This document shows positions 43,836 through 53,182 of a stretch of 64,000 nt of DNA, piece by piece; position 1 is the stretch's first letter; each line of letters opens with the position of its first letter. The stretch lies in assembly GCF_000733755.1 (NCBI RefSeq), contig NZ_JPOF01000002.1, positions 310,001-374,000 on the forward strand. Direction: 5' to 3'. A model generated the notes under the pieces. The model saw only the letters and a list, made by a program, of their open reading frames with translations, made no database searches and was not told where the DNA came from. Made by a program: the position numbers and the translations under genes. This stretch comes from Lachnoclostridium phytofermentans. Lineage in GTDB: Bacteria; Bacillota; Clostridia; Lachnospirales; Lachnospiraceae.

Positions 43836-45323
43836 TTATATTAGTTGTTTCATAATTCTTTTTACAATATCCTCTACCAGCTCTGAATTCACATTACCGC
43901 ATGCACTGTAACAAGAGGAATTGTTATTACCGAGGCTATTAGTTGCATCTTTTTTAATTTCTTCTAATTCTTTTATTCCTGTCGCTACTCGCTTTATATT
44001 AATTAAATCCATTGGACCAATATTATTAGAAGATGAACTTCCACCAACCGCACCACAACCAAGTGTTAAGGCAGGGAATAGATTCGTAGATGCTCCAACA
44101 CCACCTAGTGAACCCATTGTATTTACTAAGATTCTGGAAGCAGGTACACGTAAAGCAAAACGTTTTATTAATTCATCGTTAGTACTATGAAGGGTAAAGG
44201 TATGTCCCATTCCCTCAAAGTTTAATATCTCCACCACTTTATTAATGACATCATCTATCGTATTTTCTACGAAGAATGCTAAAATTGGAGCTAATTTTTC
44301 TCTTGAATATGGAGCTTCATCACCAACTCTTGTTTCCTTTGCGATTAACACTCTTGCACTAGGTGGTACGTTTGTTAAACCAGCAAGTTTGCTAATATGA
44401 GCTACCGATTTACCAACGATTTGTGGATTCATCGTACCATTGGCGCGTAGGATAAAACGTGCTAATTTTTCTGAATCCGCTTCATTTAAGAAGTAACCAC
44501 CCTGAGCCGTAAGTTCTTCTCTAACAGTCTGTTCCATGCAGCGTTCCACAATAACGGATTGTTCAGAAGCACATATTGTACCGTTGTCAAAAGTTTTAGA
44601 ATCCATAATACGTTTTACCGCTAGTTTCACATTTGCTGTTTTATCAATAAACGAAGGCCCGTTGCCTGCTCCAACACCAATCGCTGGTGTTCCGGAAGAG
44701 TAAGCAGACTTCACCATTGCATAGCCACCGGTTGCTAAGATAAGATTCGTATTTGGATGCTTCATCAGCTCATTCGTTGCTTGAAGGGTAGGAATGGAGA
44801 TACAGGATATCGCACCTTTTGGACATCCTGCTGCTTCTGCTGCCTCACTAACAACCTTAACCGTTTCCAAGATACAATTCTTCGCACCAGGATGTGGTGA
44901 AAATACAATACAGTTACCCGCCTTAATTGAGATTAGTGTTTTATACATAACGGTAGACGTCGGATTTGTTGATGGTATAATTCCTGCAACAATGCCTACC
45001 GGTACACCAATTTCCATGGTTCCGTTCTTCTTATCCTCCTTAAGGATACCAATTGTTTTTTGATCCTTGATTGCTTCGTAGATTCCCATGGATCCAAACA
45101 CATTTTTTATTACTTTATCCTGCCAGATACCAAATCCGGTTTCTTCATTTGCCATCTTTGCAAGACGTTCTGCATGCTTTAAAGAGGCTTCTGTAATTGC
45201 CTTAACAATACGATCGATTTGTTCCTGATTGAAGGTTACTAATATCTTGTGGGCTTCCTTTGCTGTTTTTAAAAGCAAACGGACTTCTTGTATTGACATT
45301 AAATCTTTCTCTTGTAACTCCAT
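43836..45323 (-). CDS. eutE: CoA-acylating acetaldehyde dehydrogenase EutE
   Basis: A 495-residue enzyme of the aldehyde dehydrogenase family that turns acetaldehyde plus CoA into acetyl-CoA with NAD+. The catalytic cysteine is in NGTICASEQSV near residue 250, the NAD-binding region has VGIVAGIIPSTNPTS, and LATGGYAMVKSAYSSG is conserved. The enzyme has a C-terminal extension with a linker followed by SELVEDIVKRIMKQLI, an amphipathic encapsulation peptide. Clostridial EutE proteins carry it at either end. SD GGAG 7 bases upstream of the ATG. Confidence 0.96.
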   Translation of the reverse strand: MELQEKDLMSIQEVRLLLKTAKEAHKILVTFNQEQIDRIVKAITEASLKHAERLAKMANEETGFGIWQDKVIKNVFGSMGIYEAIKDQKTIGILKEDKKNGTMEIGVPVGIVAGIIPSTNPTSTVMYKTLISIKAGNCIVFSPHPGAKNCILETVKVVSEAAEAAGCPKGAISCISIPTLQATNELMKHPNTNLILATGGYAMVKSAYSSGTPAIGVGAGNGPSFIDKTANVKLAVKRIMDSKTFDNGTICASEQSVIVERCMEQTVREELTAQGGYFLNEADSEKLARFILRANGTMNPQIVGKSVAHISKLAGLTNVPPSARVLIAKETRVGDEAPYSREKLAPILAFFVENTIDDVINKVVEILNFEGMGHTFTLHSTNDELIKRFALRVPASRILVNTMGSLGGVGASTNLFPALTLGCGAVGGSSSSNNIGPMDLINIKRVATGIKELEEIKKDATNSLGNNNSSCYSACGNVNSELVEDIVKRIMKQLI

Positions 45324-45337
45324 CCGCCGTCTCCTTC

Positions 45338-46150
45338 TTATCTACGATTTTGCTGCGCTATAATAAGTTGAATTAATTCCTGTTTCTTTGCACTCTTATG
45401 AATTTCTGTTAATTCCACACCTTGACTTTGTAAGATTGCACGAAGCGTATCATTGCTCTTTTTCTTTAAATCAGTAACGGTATAAATCTGATTTTCATCT
45501 TTTATACTGTCGATTGTACTTTCTCCAAAGATATCATCTCTTCCGATGTTAATATCATTCGGAGAAACTATATTGGCTGTATCATTACGTAAGATGTTAG
45601 AATCCTTAGTAGATGTAGTAACTTCATCAGAAGCATCAATTTCCTTTGATGCATCAACTTCCTTTGAAGAGCTCTCTATTTTCAATGTGTTTTCTTCTCT
45701 ATTATTAGTTTCTTCCGTTTGAACACGATCAACATTCTTACTAGAATCTATTGAAAAAATGCTAGTATCGGAGATCTCTTTCACTTTCATGGCCCCATCT
45801 GCCTGCGAATTAGTAAAACTAGCATCCATGCTGTTATCGACAGATTTTATAGGCTTGGTTTTGGGCTGAAAAAGCGTAGTTCCCTTCATTAACATCTTAC
45901 CAGCAAGACTCTCATCCACATGTGGTATGACATGTTTTGCCCTTAGTGTACCAACACGCCCTGCTGCTGCGGCGCCTGCATCTACAGCAGCGGTAACTGC
46001 TCCTACATCTCCGGTGATTTCGACTGTTAGAATACCAGCATCCGCTTTTGCTATTGCTAGTAACGTAACGTTTGCCGCTTTAAGGGCAGAATCCGCCGCT
46101 TCAATTGCGGGTGGTAAACCAATCACCTCAATCATTCCTAATGCTTGCAT
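45338..46150 (-). CDS. EutK-like shell protein: BMC-H plus long disordered linker and C-terminal helical domain
   Basis: A 270-residue protein. Residues 1-90 are a BMC-H domain (MQALGMIEVIGLPPAIEAAD, TLLAIAKADAGILTVEITGDVG, RAKHVIPH). Residues about 90-220 are a low-complexity Ser/Thr/Asp/Glu-rich linker. The last 50 residues (YTVTDLKKKSNDTLRAILQS, then HKSAKKQELIQLIIAQ) look like a SAP/Rho-N or LEM-like helix-extension-helix. EutK in enteric bacteria is also a BMC domain fused to a C-terminal nucleic-acid-binding-like domain, but with a different tail. It starts one base after the eutL stop. Function of the tail is unknown. Confidence 0.82.
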   Translation of the reverse strand: MQALGMIEVIGLPPAIEAADSALKAANVTLLAIAKADAGILTVEITGDVGAVTAAVDAGAAAAGRVGTLRAKHVIPHVDESLAGKMLMKGTTLFQPKTKPIKSVDNSMDASFTNSQADGAMKVKEISDTSIFSIDSSKNVDRVQTEETNNREENTLKIESSSKEVDASKEIDASDEVTTSTKDSNILRNDTANIVSPNDINIGRDDIFGESTIDSIKDENQIYTVTDLKKKSNDTLRAILQSQGVELTEIHKSAKKQELIQLIIAQQNRR

Positions 46151-46151
46151 C

Positions 46152-46808
46152 TTATTGATATTCCTTTGGCCGTTCCGCTACACTTCTTACTGCTTCTGCA
46201 AATGCATTGCAGGCCGCATAGCAAGCAGATTGAGAACCTGTTAATAATCCACCACCGAAGTTTGTCTCACTTGGAGGTCCGTAAAACTCGCATAATCTTA
46301 CATCCGCTGCCTTCATGGCTGCATCAAGAGCGTAAATTGCTTCTAGAGGAGGGGCAATGACATAAGCAAGCGCTTCTCCTTCCGTTATCCCAGCAACCTT
46401 CGAGAGATAAGATCCTGTTCTTGAAACAGTATGAGCATAATATACGATAGAATCATCCTCATTCGCACTAATGAAGTAAGCATCATTTTCCATAAATGTA
46501 ATGCAGGCATTGAGACCACTACGAACCTCAGCAGGACTTGGACCTGCAAGGATACCAATTACTTCACCTGCAAGTTTTGTATTTGCATTCGCAGCACCGC
46601 CATAGAAGGATCTAGCATAAACCACTTCAACATCAGCAGCTTTTGTTGCTTCATCCAAACCGGTATAAGTCACATCATCACTATCTGCTGTAATTATTCC
46701 AAGACTCTTATGCCGCTCACCAAGTGAAAGTTTTTCAGCTAAATCCGGACTTACATTAGAGATAATCCGCACCGCTAAAATATTTGGGTGTAATTTATCA
46801 TTCTTCAT
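46152..46808 (-). CDS. eutL: EutL tandem-BMC trimeric shell protein
   Basis: A 218-residue BMC-T protein of the EutL type, whose trimers have a gated central pore. Conserved blocks are LHPNILAVRIISNVSPDLAE, GIITADSDDVTYTGLDEATKAADVEVVYA, FYGGAANANTKLAGE and the second domain's DAAMKAADVRLCEFYGPPSETNFGGG. The ATG at 46808 follows GGAGG by 5 bases; the longer frame is rejected. It overlaps nothing and is followed by TAA-G-ATG of the EutK-like gene. Confidence 0.95.
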   Translation of the reverse strand: MKNDKLHPNILAVRIISNVSPDLAEKLSLGERHKSLGIITADSDDVTYTGLDEATKAADVEVVYARSFYGGAANANTKLAGEVIGILAGPSPAEVRSGLNACITFMENDAYFISANEDDSIVYYAHTVSRTGSYLSKVAGITEGEALAYVIAPPLEAIYALDAAMKAADVRLCEFYGPPSETNFGGGLLTGSQSACYAACNAFAEAVRSVAERPKEYQ

Positions 46809-46871
46809 AATAACCTCCATTCTTCGCAATAGTGTAAAAAGTCTTAATTTTTCACACTAACTTCATATCCA

Positions 46872-47765
46872 TTAACCCTTTAATTCAATACCGGATACTT
46901 TTTTATCTAACATCTTTTTAATTAATTCTGCGGCATGAGCACCTGCCTCAACTGGCGTTGTACCACCTCGATGAATATTCGATATTACGGTTCTTTTTGA
47001 TTCTGGAACTCCATGTTTTGGTTTGTAACAAATATAAGCAGACATAGATTCTGCGGTAACTAAACCAGGACGCTCTCCAACCAACATACAAATAACATCT
47101 GCATCTGTTGCTTGACCGATATCGTCCATCGCACCTACTCTCGCGTATTTGATAAAAAGGATTGGTGGCACATTAATCTGATACATGCTAAGACCTTGTT
47201 TTAATGCTGGAATCATATCCTCTACGTTTGCTTCAATCGCAGAGGAGGATAGGCCATCGCCAACAATGATAAGAACCTTTGGACTTTGCCCACATGTTTT
47301 TTTGATTAGCTCCAGTTCTTCTTTACCAAATCTACGTCCAAGATCAGGTCTTGTTAAATACTCGTCTTTATCTTTACAAAGCGTTTTTACAAATACAAAA
47401 TTGTTTTTCTTTACAAACTCCTCTGAGACATCAGAGAATACCGCATCTTGAGCAGCTGCATGGTCCGCTCTCACACGAAGCATTGACATGGTTTTATAAC
47501 GTGCTCCTGCTCTGCCAACACCAAGTCTTGCCGGTGTCTTACTCTTCATATGAAGATATTCTTCTTTATTCTTAGCATGATCTAATAAAAACCAGGACTT
47601 TAAATCTATTTTAGTTATATCAGGTAAGCATTCCGATGATACAGCAGTAGCTGTTCCTTGGCTAACTGAGCTTTTGGATGGTTTGTTATTGATAACAGCA
47701 CCACCTCCACTAATCATCTGCTCCACCATCTGCTCCACCATTTTTCTTAAATTTTGTTCATCCAT
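46872..47765 (-). CDS. eutC: Ethanolamine ammonia-lyase small subunit
   Basis: A 297-residue subunit that completes the adenosylcobalamin-dependent lyase with EutB, giving acetaldehyde and ammonia. Conserved EutC sequences include [31 protein letters not shown]-like [31 protein letters not shown] and [20 protein letters not shown]-like. The first 20 residues ([20 protein letters not shown]) form an amphipathic helix typical of cargo-targeting peptides, followed by a Ser/Ala-rich linker. AAGGAG SD. Confidence 0.97.
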   Translation of the reverse strand: MDEQNLRKMVEQMVEQMISGGGAVINNKPSKSSVSQGTATAVSSECLPDITKIDLKSWFLLDHAKNKEEYLHMKSKTPARLGVGRAGARYKTMSMLRVRADHAAAQDAVFSDVSEEFVKKNNFVFVKTLCKDKDEYLTRPDLGRRFGKEELELIKKTCGQSPKVLIIVGDGLSSSAIEANVEDMIPALKQGLSMYQINVPPILFIKYARVGAMDDIGQATDADVICMLVGERPGLVTAESMSAYICYKPKHGVPESKRTVISNIHRGGTTPVEAGAHAAELIKKMLDKKVSGIELKG

Positions 47766-47829
47766 ACATGAAATCTCCTTTCATAATCTGAAGACTTGTG
47801 CGTATCGCTATACTTCACACTTCCCATTA

Positions 47830-49194
47830 CTAGAATAAGACGGAAGCATCACCGGCTAATTTTGTCAGCTTGCCTTTTTCGTCAATAAAGCCCATACGAA
47901 TCATCCATTCATGGAATGGTTTGATGGCTGTTAAACCAAACATTTCACGAAGCGCAGCAGTTTCATGATAACCAGTGGTCTGATAGTTGAGCATGACATC
48001 ATCACCATGAGGTATTCCCATAAAGTAATTGCAGCCTGCGGTGGTTAACAGTACCGATAGGTCTTCAATCGTGTTCTGATCTGCTTTCATATGGTTCGTA
48101 TAGCAAGCATCACACCCCATCGAGATACCAGTTAGCTTACCCATAAAGTGATCTTCAAGTCCTGCACGGTTTACTTGGCGCCCATCATAGAGGTATTCCG
48201 GACCGATGAAACCAACCACAGTATTTACAACAAATGGATTAAAGTGTTTTGCAAAACCATAGCAGCGTGCTTCCATAGTCACTTGATCAACACCATGGTG
48301 TGCTTCTGAGGATAATTCAGAACCTTGTCCAGTTTCAAAATACATGACGTTTGGACCTTCTGCAGTTCCTTCTGATAAAGCTAACTGCCTTGCTTCTTCG
48401 ATAATCGCAGCAGTGAATCCGAAGGCTTCATTTCCTTTTTCAGATCCTGCGATGGATTGGAAGATTAAATCCGATGGTGCACCTTTTCTGATAGCATCCA
48501 TCTGTGTAGTAACATGGGCAAGTACACAGGTCTGAGTTGGAATCTTATATTTTTGTTTGATGTCTTCAAATCTCTTTAAGACACGAACTACGCTTTCTGT
48601 TGAGTCATCTACTGGGTTTAATCCAAGAAGTGCATCTCCTGCTCCAAAGGTTAGTCCTTCTAATAATGAAGCCATGATACCGTCAGGATCATCCGTTGGG
48701 TGGTTTGGTTGAAGACGACAGCTTAATGTCCCTGGTTCTCCAATCGTTGTATTACAATGAGCTGTAACACGTATTTTTCTAGCACCATATACTAAGTCCA
48801 TATTTGACATTAACTTTGCAACCGCAGCCACCATTTCAGAAGTAATACCGCGACTAATTCTTCTGATATCAGCACCAGTTGTATTCTCATCTAAAATCCA
48901 TTCCCGGAACTCAGCAACGGTCCAATGTTTGATTTCATTGTAGATTTTTTCATTCACATCATCCTGAATGATTCTGGTTACCTCATCGATTTCATAAGGA
49001 ACCGCAGGATTATTGCGAAGCTGCTCTAAGGTTATGTTCGCAAGTACAATCTTCGCTGCCACACGTTCTTCTGCAGACTCTGCAGCAACTCCAGCAAGGG
49101 TATCACCCGATTTTTCCTCATTTGCCTTTGCCATGACATCCATAAGTGATTTAAACTCATAGGTATGTCCGAACAATTGTGCTTTTAAAATCAT
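47830..49194 (-). CDS. eutB: Ethanolamine ammonia-lyase large subunit
   Basis: A 454-residue catalytic TIM-barrel subunit. Recognisable segments are GDTLAGVAAESAEERVAAK, CNTTIGEPGTLSCRLQPNHP (B12 and substrate site), AGDALLGLNPVDDS, ETGQGSELSSEAHHGVDQVTME and ISMGCDACYTNHMKADQN. It uses adenosyl-B12 radical chemistry. The SD AGGAG lies in the repeat leader shared with polC and eutP. The gene ends TAG followed at once by TAA. Confidence 0.98.
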   Translation of the reverse strand: MILKAQLFGHTYEFKSLMDVMAKANEEKSGDTLAGVAAESAEERVAAKIVLANITLEQLRNNPAVPYEIDEVTRIIQDDVNEKIYNEIKHWTVAEFREWILDENTTGADIRRISRGITSEMVAAVAKLMSNMDLVYGARKIRVTAHCNTTIGEPGTLSCRLQPNHPTDDPDGIMASLLEGLTFGAGDALLGLNPVDDSTESVVRVLKRFEDIKQKYKIPTQTCVLAHVTTQMDAIRKGAPSDLIFQSIAGSEKGNEAFGFTAAIIEEARQLALSEGTAEGPNVMYFETGQGSELSSEAHHGVDQVTMEARCYGFAKHFNPFVVNTVVGFIGPEYLYDGRQVNRAGLEDHFMGKLTGISMGCDACYTNHMKADQNTIEDLSVLLTTAGCNYFMGIPHGDDVMLNYQTTGYHETAALREMFGLTAIKPFHEWMIRMGFIDEKGKLTKLAGDASVLF

Positions 49195-49198
49195 AGTC

Positions 49199-49221
49199 CA
49201 CTCCTATCTGCGTGCTAATAG
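49199..49221 (-). repeat. Leader element with the eutB ribosome binding site
   Basis: Minus strand reads AGCACGCAGATAGGAGTGG just before the eutB start. The core GCACGCAGATAGGAGT is shared with the eutP leader and, in a changed form, with polC. The adjacent AATAGTTT/AAACTATT arms form a hairpin. Confidence 0.6.
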
Positions 49222-49392
49222 TTTAAAAATAACGAAACTATTCCGAGACACGCGTATCATTTCGTAATTTAAATAAATGAATCTTAACACTTTCGCGCTA
49301 ATGAAGTTTATGCCAAGGACAAAGGCATTTCATCTCCCATTAGAATTCTTTCTTCAACTTACCTGCATTTAGGATTACCAAAATGCAACTTT

Positions 49393-50862
49393 CTATTTAT
49401 TAAATACCAAAGTTTTTACAACTACAGGTAACACGGTACCTTCTGCTACCGGTTTCCCAATATCAACATAGTCCCCATTCTCCACATGGATGCTATCCAG
49501 ACATATAATATCTTTTTTATATTCAAGCATTCGATACATTGACTGCCCCAAAACTTTTGCCATATCACTTTCAACTAAGATAATATAGGGAAGATCATTC
49601 TCCATTAATTCTTTCATTCCTCCTATAAGACCTTTTGCATAGTCAGTCACCTGCAAAAAGGAGGGGGTTTTACTTCCCTCAAAAGCAATCGCAACTTTTT
49701 GGAGATTACCTTCTAACTTAAACCAATTTAGTTTCGTTGAAATTGCCTGTTCCATACTAATTGCGGACTCTTCTTCATCTTTTGATAACTTAAGAATTGG
49801 TAGATTTTTAATTGGAAAGGCGTTTGTAGTATATGTTATTGTACTACCACTGATTTCCATTGTATGAGTGCCAGCTCCGACTACGGTTGCCCGTATTGTC
49901 TCAACACTTTTAAGCACCGTGAGTTCTTTGCATAATGGGGATTCTTTAATGGCTTGTCCTAATAAAATTCCGATATCGCCATAAGCAAAATCATCTGTTA
50001 CTTCTTCTTTTCGATAAATATAATCTGCTACACCACCAGAAAAAGTAATACTAGTGATTGGGCATCCTCTCTCTATTGTTTCATGGCAAGTAAACTTCGT
50101 AACCTCCTCTCCCTCTTTGTGTGTAATAAATAATGAAAAATCATCGTTCATTGGCCTAATCCCAACACTCTGCATTAAGGCGTAAACCATGGCTTCTAGG
50201 ATTGGTTGTAAATTCTCTTTTGTTGCTTTTATCCCAATGGATAAAGATAGATTTTTTCTCTTAATTAACTCTTTCACCTTCTCAGATAAATAGGTAATTT
50301 CTCTCGTGTTCTTATCTATCTTAATCAGACGTCCACCCACATCAAGGCACCCTGTATCTTTGACATCCCCATGTAAAAACAAAGCAAGATTGCTTGTTCC
50401 TCCACCAATATCAATATTTACAACACCAGTATGATGTTCTTTGGAAAATACATGTGCACCTGCACCTTTTCCAGAAATAATACTCTCTAAATCCGGTCCA
50501 GCGGTTGCCACAACAAAATCCCCTGCAAATCCGCTTAAAGTTGCTAGTACTTCCTTCGCATTTTCCTTTCTGGCTGTCTCACCGGTAATAATTACTGCTC
50601 CCGTATTAATACTCGCTTTTTCGATGCCTGCTTTGTTATATTCACCTTCTATAATTTCCTTAACCTTCGTTCCATCGATTTCAGTCGGAGAACGTAGTGG
50701 CGTAAAATAAATTTCACTACGATAAATAATTTCCTTGTCTACTATTACCACTTTGGGAACAGAGAAGTTGGAGGCTATATTTTCAATCATTAATTTTGAA
50801 AAAACCAGTTGCGTTGTACTGGTTCCGATATCGATACCCACACTTAATAGTTCTTCTCTCAT
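49393..50862 (-). CDS. eutA: EutA ethanolamine ammonia-lyase reactivating factor
   Basis: A 489-residue ATPase of the Hsp70/actin-like fold that swaps inactive B12 in EutBC. The phosphate loop is SVGIDIGTSTTQLVFSKL, the second is VVNIDIGGGTSNLALFLHG, and a typical TSITFSGGVADYIYR adenosine-binding loop follows. The start at 50862 follows GGGAG by 5 bases; the upstream ATG lies over the SD. The gene ends in TAG. A 198-base gap without a gene separates it from eutB. Confidence 0.96.
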   Translation of the reverse strand: MREELLSVGIDIGTSTTQLVFSKLMIENIASNFSVPKVVIVDKEIIYRSEIYFTPLRSPTEIDGTKVKEIIEGEYNKAGIEKASINTGAVIITGETARKENAKEVLATLSGFAGDFVVATAGPDLESIISGKGAGAHVFSKEHHTGVVNIDIGGGTSNLALFLHGDVKDTGCLDVGGRLIKIDKNTREITYLSEKVKELIKRKNLSLSIGIKATKENLQPILEAMVYALMQSVGIRPMNDDFSLFITHKEGEEVTKFTCHETIERGCPITSITFSGGVADYIYRKEEVTDDFAYGDIGILLGQAIKESPLCKELTVLKSVETIRATVVGAGTHTMEISGSTITYTTNAFPIKNLPILKLSKDEEESAISMEQAISTKLNWFKLEGNLQKVAIAFEGSKTPSFLQVTDYAKGLIGGMKELMENDLPYIILVESDMAKVLGQSMYRMLEYKKDIICLDSIHVENGDYVDIGKPVAEGTVLPVVVKTLVFNK

Positions 50863-50898
50863 GCTTTCTCCCATCTGCTTGCATTAACTTTAATTTTT

Positions 50899-51348
50899 CT
50901 AACTATCAATACGCTCATGAATATAATGAAACAATTCTTCAATACCAATCTCTTCTACAGTATCTACACGAAAGATGTTTCGCGCACCAGCTTGCCTTAG
51001 CTCCATTTCCACTCGCTTAATATCCTCTTCGGAATCTGCTATAGCAACCTTCGTTACAATTCCAATGATTTCTTTTGCAAAAGTACCCGCGAATGCGGGA
51101 GGTATATAGTTATCCCTTACCGTAGGGTCACCTAAAATTGCGATTAGTTTTGCGTCCACTGCAGTCATAATAAGAGCTCGATAGAAATTTCGATTCTCCA
51201 TATATTCCCCTGGGGTATCAATCGCATTGTCATAGAGCTCCACTGATTGTGTCTTTTTATACTTTAATTCCAGCGCATCTAGCTTCTGACACAGTGTTGT
51301 TTTCCCACTTCCGGTCCTACCCATAAAAATTATTTTTCCACTACCCAT
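50899..51348 (-). CDS. eutP: EutP P-loop protein (GTPase-like/acetate kinase)
   Basis: A 149-residue P-loop protein: GRTGSGKTTLCQKL is the Walker A at residues 10-18, and IDTPGEYMENRNFYRALI and VTKVAIADSE complete the GTPase-like core. EutP has been reported as an acetate kinase in Salmonella. The SD AGGAG lies in the leader repeat. The gene ends in TAG. Most clostridial operons have eutVW after eutP, but here eutA follows directly after 36 bases. Confidence 0.92.
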   Translation of the reverse strand: MGSGKIIFMGRTGSGKTTLCQKLDALELKYKKTQSVELYDNAIDTPGEYMENRNFYRALIMTAVDAKLIAILGDPTVRDNYIPPAFAGTFAKEIIGIVTKVAIADSEEDIKRVEMELRQAGARNIFRVDTVEEIGIEELFHYIHERIDS

Positions 51349-51351
51349 CTA

Positions 51352-51397
51352 TACTCCTATCTGCGTGCTTAAGCACATATACAAATCAAGAAGTTGA
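51352..51397 (-). repeat. Leader element with the eutP ribosome binding site
   Basis: Minus strand: TTCAACTTCTTGATTTGTAT, then ATGTGCTTAAGCACGCAGAT and AGGAGTAT before the eutP ATG. GTGCTTAAGCAC is a 12-base palindrome. The order of blocks matches the polC leader. Confidence 0.65.
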
Positions 51398-51405
51398 ACT
51401 GTTAG

Positions 51406-51434
51406 ATCGATTTTCAACTTAACCCAAAATCGAT
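51406..51434 (-). promoter_or_regulatory. Hairpin between eutS and eutP
   Basis: ATCGATTTT (51406-51414) pairs with AAAATCGAT (51426-51434) around CAACTTAACCC, in the 144-base gap. The TTTT lies on the inner side of the stem, so it is not a typical terminator. Confidence 0.4.
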
Positions 51435-51492
51435 TAAAATCCATATTCATAAGTTGAAAAAATCTGTTATCCTTACTTCTCTTGTTTGGACA

Positions 51493-51846
51493 TTACGTCC
51501 TTGTAATTGCAGCTGGAGTAAAATAAAGATTATTAGATAGTACCGACACTACATCTCGAATTGCTGATTCGACAGAACTGACATCTCCTGTAATTACTAG
51601 TGCTCCACTAAAGCGGTCAATAAACCCAAGCCTAACATCCGAAGCTTTGTTAGCAACATCTGCAGCAATGATAGCCCCTTCACTAGGCGTTATTGTCATA
51701 ATCCCAATTGCATTAATTTCCTCTGAGATCAGTCCGAGTTTTTGATAAATCTCCTCTGTAGGGTTCGCAATAATATGGGCGAGTGTAATCTGTTTACCAG
51801 GTACGAATTCCTGAATAATTCTTTGCTTTTCATCGATTTGTATCAC
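51493..51846 (-). CDS. eutS: EutS circularly permuted hexameric shell protein
   Basis: A 117-residue BMC-H protein of the EutS type: [19 protein letters not shown] at the N-terminus, then [47 protein letters not shown]. The permuted order, with the beta-strand at the start, is diagnostic. EutS hexamers are bent and help shape the shell. Start GTG at 51846 after GAGG with 4 bases spacing, as no ATG fits. Next to eutG. Confidence 0.93.
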   Translation of the reverse strand: MIQIDEKQRIIQEFVPGKQITLAHIIANPTEEIYQKLGLISEEINAIGIMTITPSEGAIIAADVANKASDVRLGFIDRFSGALVITGDVSSVESAIRDVVSVLSNNLYFTPAAITRT

Positions 51847-51870
51847 AAGTCCTCACCACCGTTTCCTGCT

Positions 51871-53001
51871 TTATGAAATCTTATGAATGATTTCAGTAAT
51901 ATCTGAAATGCTAGCTACGCGCGGATTAGTTATAATACAAGCGTCATTTAACGCACCTTCTGCAATTGCCTTCTTTTCTTTTAGAATATCTTCCTTATTA
52001 ATCTGACATTCCGTTAGTTTTGTTGGCATTTTCATTCGAAGCATCAATTTAGAAATCTCGCTAATTAAGTTTTTCACACTTAATCTAACTGTGCTACCTG
52101 AGATACCGATGAGTTTTGCTATTTTTGCATATTTCATCGCCGCTTCTGAATAATCCTTTGGTGTGAATCCTGTAATATTACTGTTAAATTCAATGACATG
52201 CGCAAGTAAAATAGCATTCGTTCTTCCATGAGGTACATGTAGCTTACCACCTATGTTGTGTGCAATCGCATGATTTAAACCAAGAGATGCCAGATTAAAA
52301 GAGATACCAGCAAGACACGATGCATTATGCATTCTTTCCTTTGCTTCCATATCTTCTGAACTTTCATAAGACCGTAAAAGATATTGAAATACTAAAGAGA
52401 TAGCTTTTTCAGCGAATGCATCTGAAAAATCAGTTGCCTTTGTAGAAACATAAGCTTCTATCGCATGTGTTAAAACATCCATCCCCGTATCTGCAACAAT
52501 TGCAGGTGGAACAGATTTCACAAGATTCGGCTCCAATATCGCGATATCTGGTATCAAAGCCTCCGATACCAAAGGATACTTGATTCCTTTCTCTGTATCT
52601 GTAATTACAGCAAAGGAGGTTACTTCAGACCCCGTCCCACTTGTCGTTGGAATCGCAATAAATTGCATGTCCTCTAGTTTTCCAATCTCCTTTGAAAAAT
52701 GCATAATTGCCTTCGCTGCATCAATTGCAGAACCTCCACCAACCGCAACTACGGCGTCAGGTTTAAAAGCTGTGACTTCTCCTACACCTTTCACCACTAA
52801 TTCCATCGGTGGATCTGGTACAATGTCACTAAAAACTTTATAAGACCCTTCAGCCAAATACTTGGTGATGGAGTCAATCATTCCGGACTTCACCATAAAT
52901 GGGTCGGTTACGATAAATATTTTCTTTTGTCTCAGGGATTGCAAATATTGCAAAGCTTCCTGTCCAAATACGACTTTCGTCTTCAATTCGAATGTGTTCA
53001 T
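51871..53001 (-). CDS. eutG: Iron-containing alcohol dehydrogenase EutG
   Basis: A 376-residue type III alcohol dehydrogenase that reduces acetaldehyde to ethanol and regenerates NAD+. Motifs: AVGGGSAIDAAKAI for NAD binding, IAIPTTSGTGSEVTSFAVITD, DTGMDVLTHAIEAYVS and LNHAIAHNIGGKLHVPHGRTNAILL with the metal-binding His residues. It is the first gene of the eut operon. The leader of about 120 bases after the gpmA terminator shows no obvious consensus promoter, B12 riboswitch or EutV-type double hairpin. SD AAGGTGA. Confidence 0.95.
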   Translation of the reverse strand: MNTFELKTKVVFGQEALQYLQSLRQKKIFIVTDPFMVKSGMIDSITKYLAEGSYKVFSDIVPDPPMELVVKGVGEVTAFKPDAVVAVGGGSAIDAAKAIMHFSKEIGKLEDMQFIAIPTTSGTGSEVTSFAVITDTEKGIKYPLVSEALIPDIAILEPNLVKSVPPAIVADTGMDVLTHAIEAYVSTKATDFSDAFAEKAISLVFQYLLRSYESSEDMEAKERMHNASCLAGISFNLASLGLNHAIAHNIGGKLHVPHGRTNAILLAHVIEFNSNITGFTPKDYSEAAMKYAKIAKLIGISGSTVRLSVKNLISEISKLMLRMKMPTKLTECQINKEDILKEKKAIAEGALNDACIITNPRVASISDITEIIHKIS

Positions 53002-53125
53002 TTGTCATCACCTTTTTTAAGTTCCACAGTTACCCAAATATAGTATGTATTTTTAACATTACTATACTTCATATATAAAAGTCTTTGATAAAAGAGACTT
53101 TAAGGCAGGAATAAACTACAAGAAA

Positions 53126-53174
53126 AACAAAAAAGATACAAAATTCCAATCAGAATTTTGTATCTTTTTGTTTT
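53126..53174 (-). terminator. Bidirectional-type terminator of gpmA
   Basis: GATACAAAATTC (53135-53146) and GAATTTTGTATC (53153-53164) perfect arms, flanked by AAAAA and TTTTT. It lies between gpmA and eutG and should isolate the eut operon. Confidence 0.9.
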
Positions 53175-53182
53175 ACAATCTA

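Noticed and set aside
53002-53125. Cobalamin riboswitch or EutV antiterminator site before eutG
   Set aside because: The leader is too short for a B12 riboswitch and shows neither its conserved box nor the twin hairpin of EutV targets.
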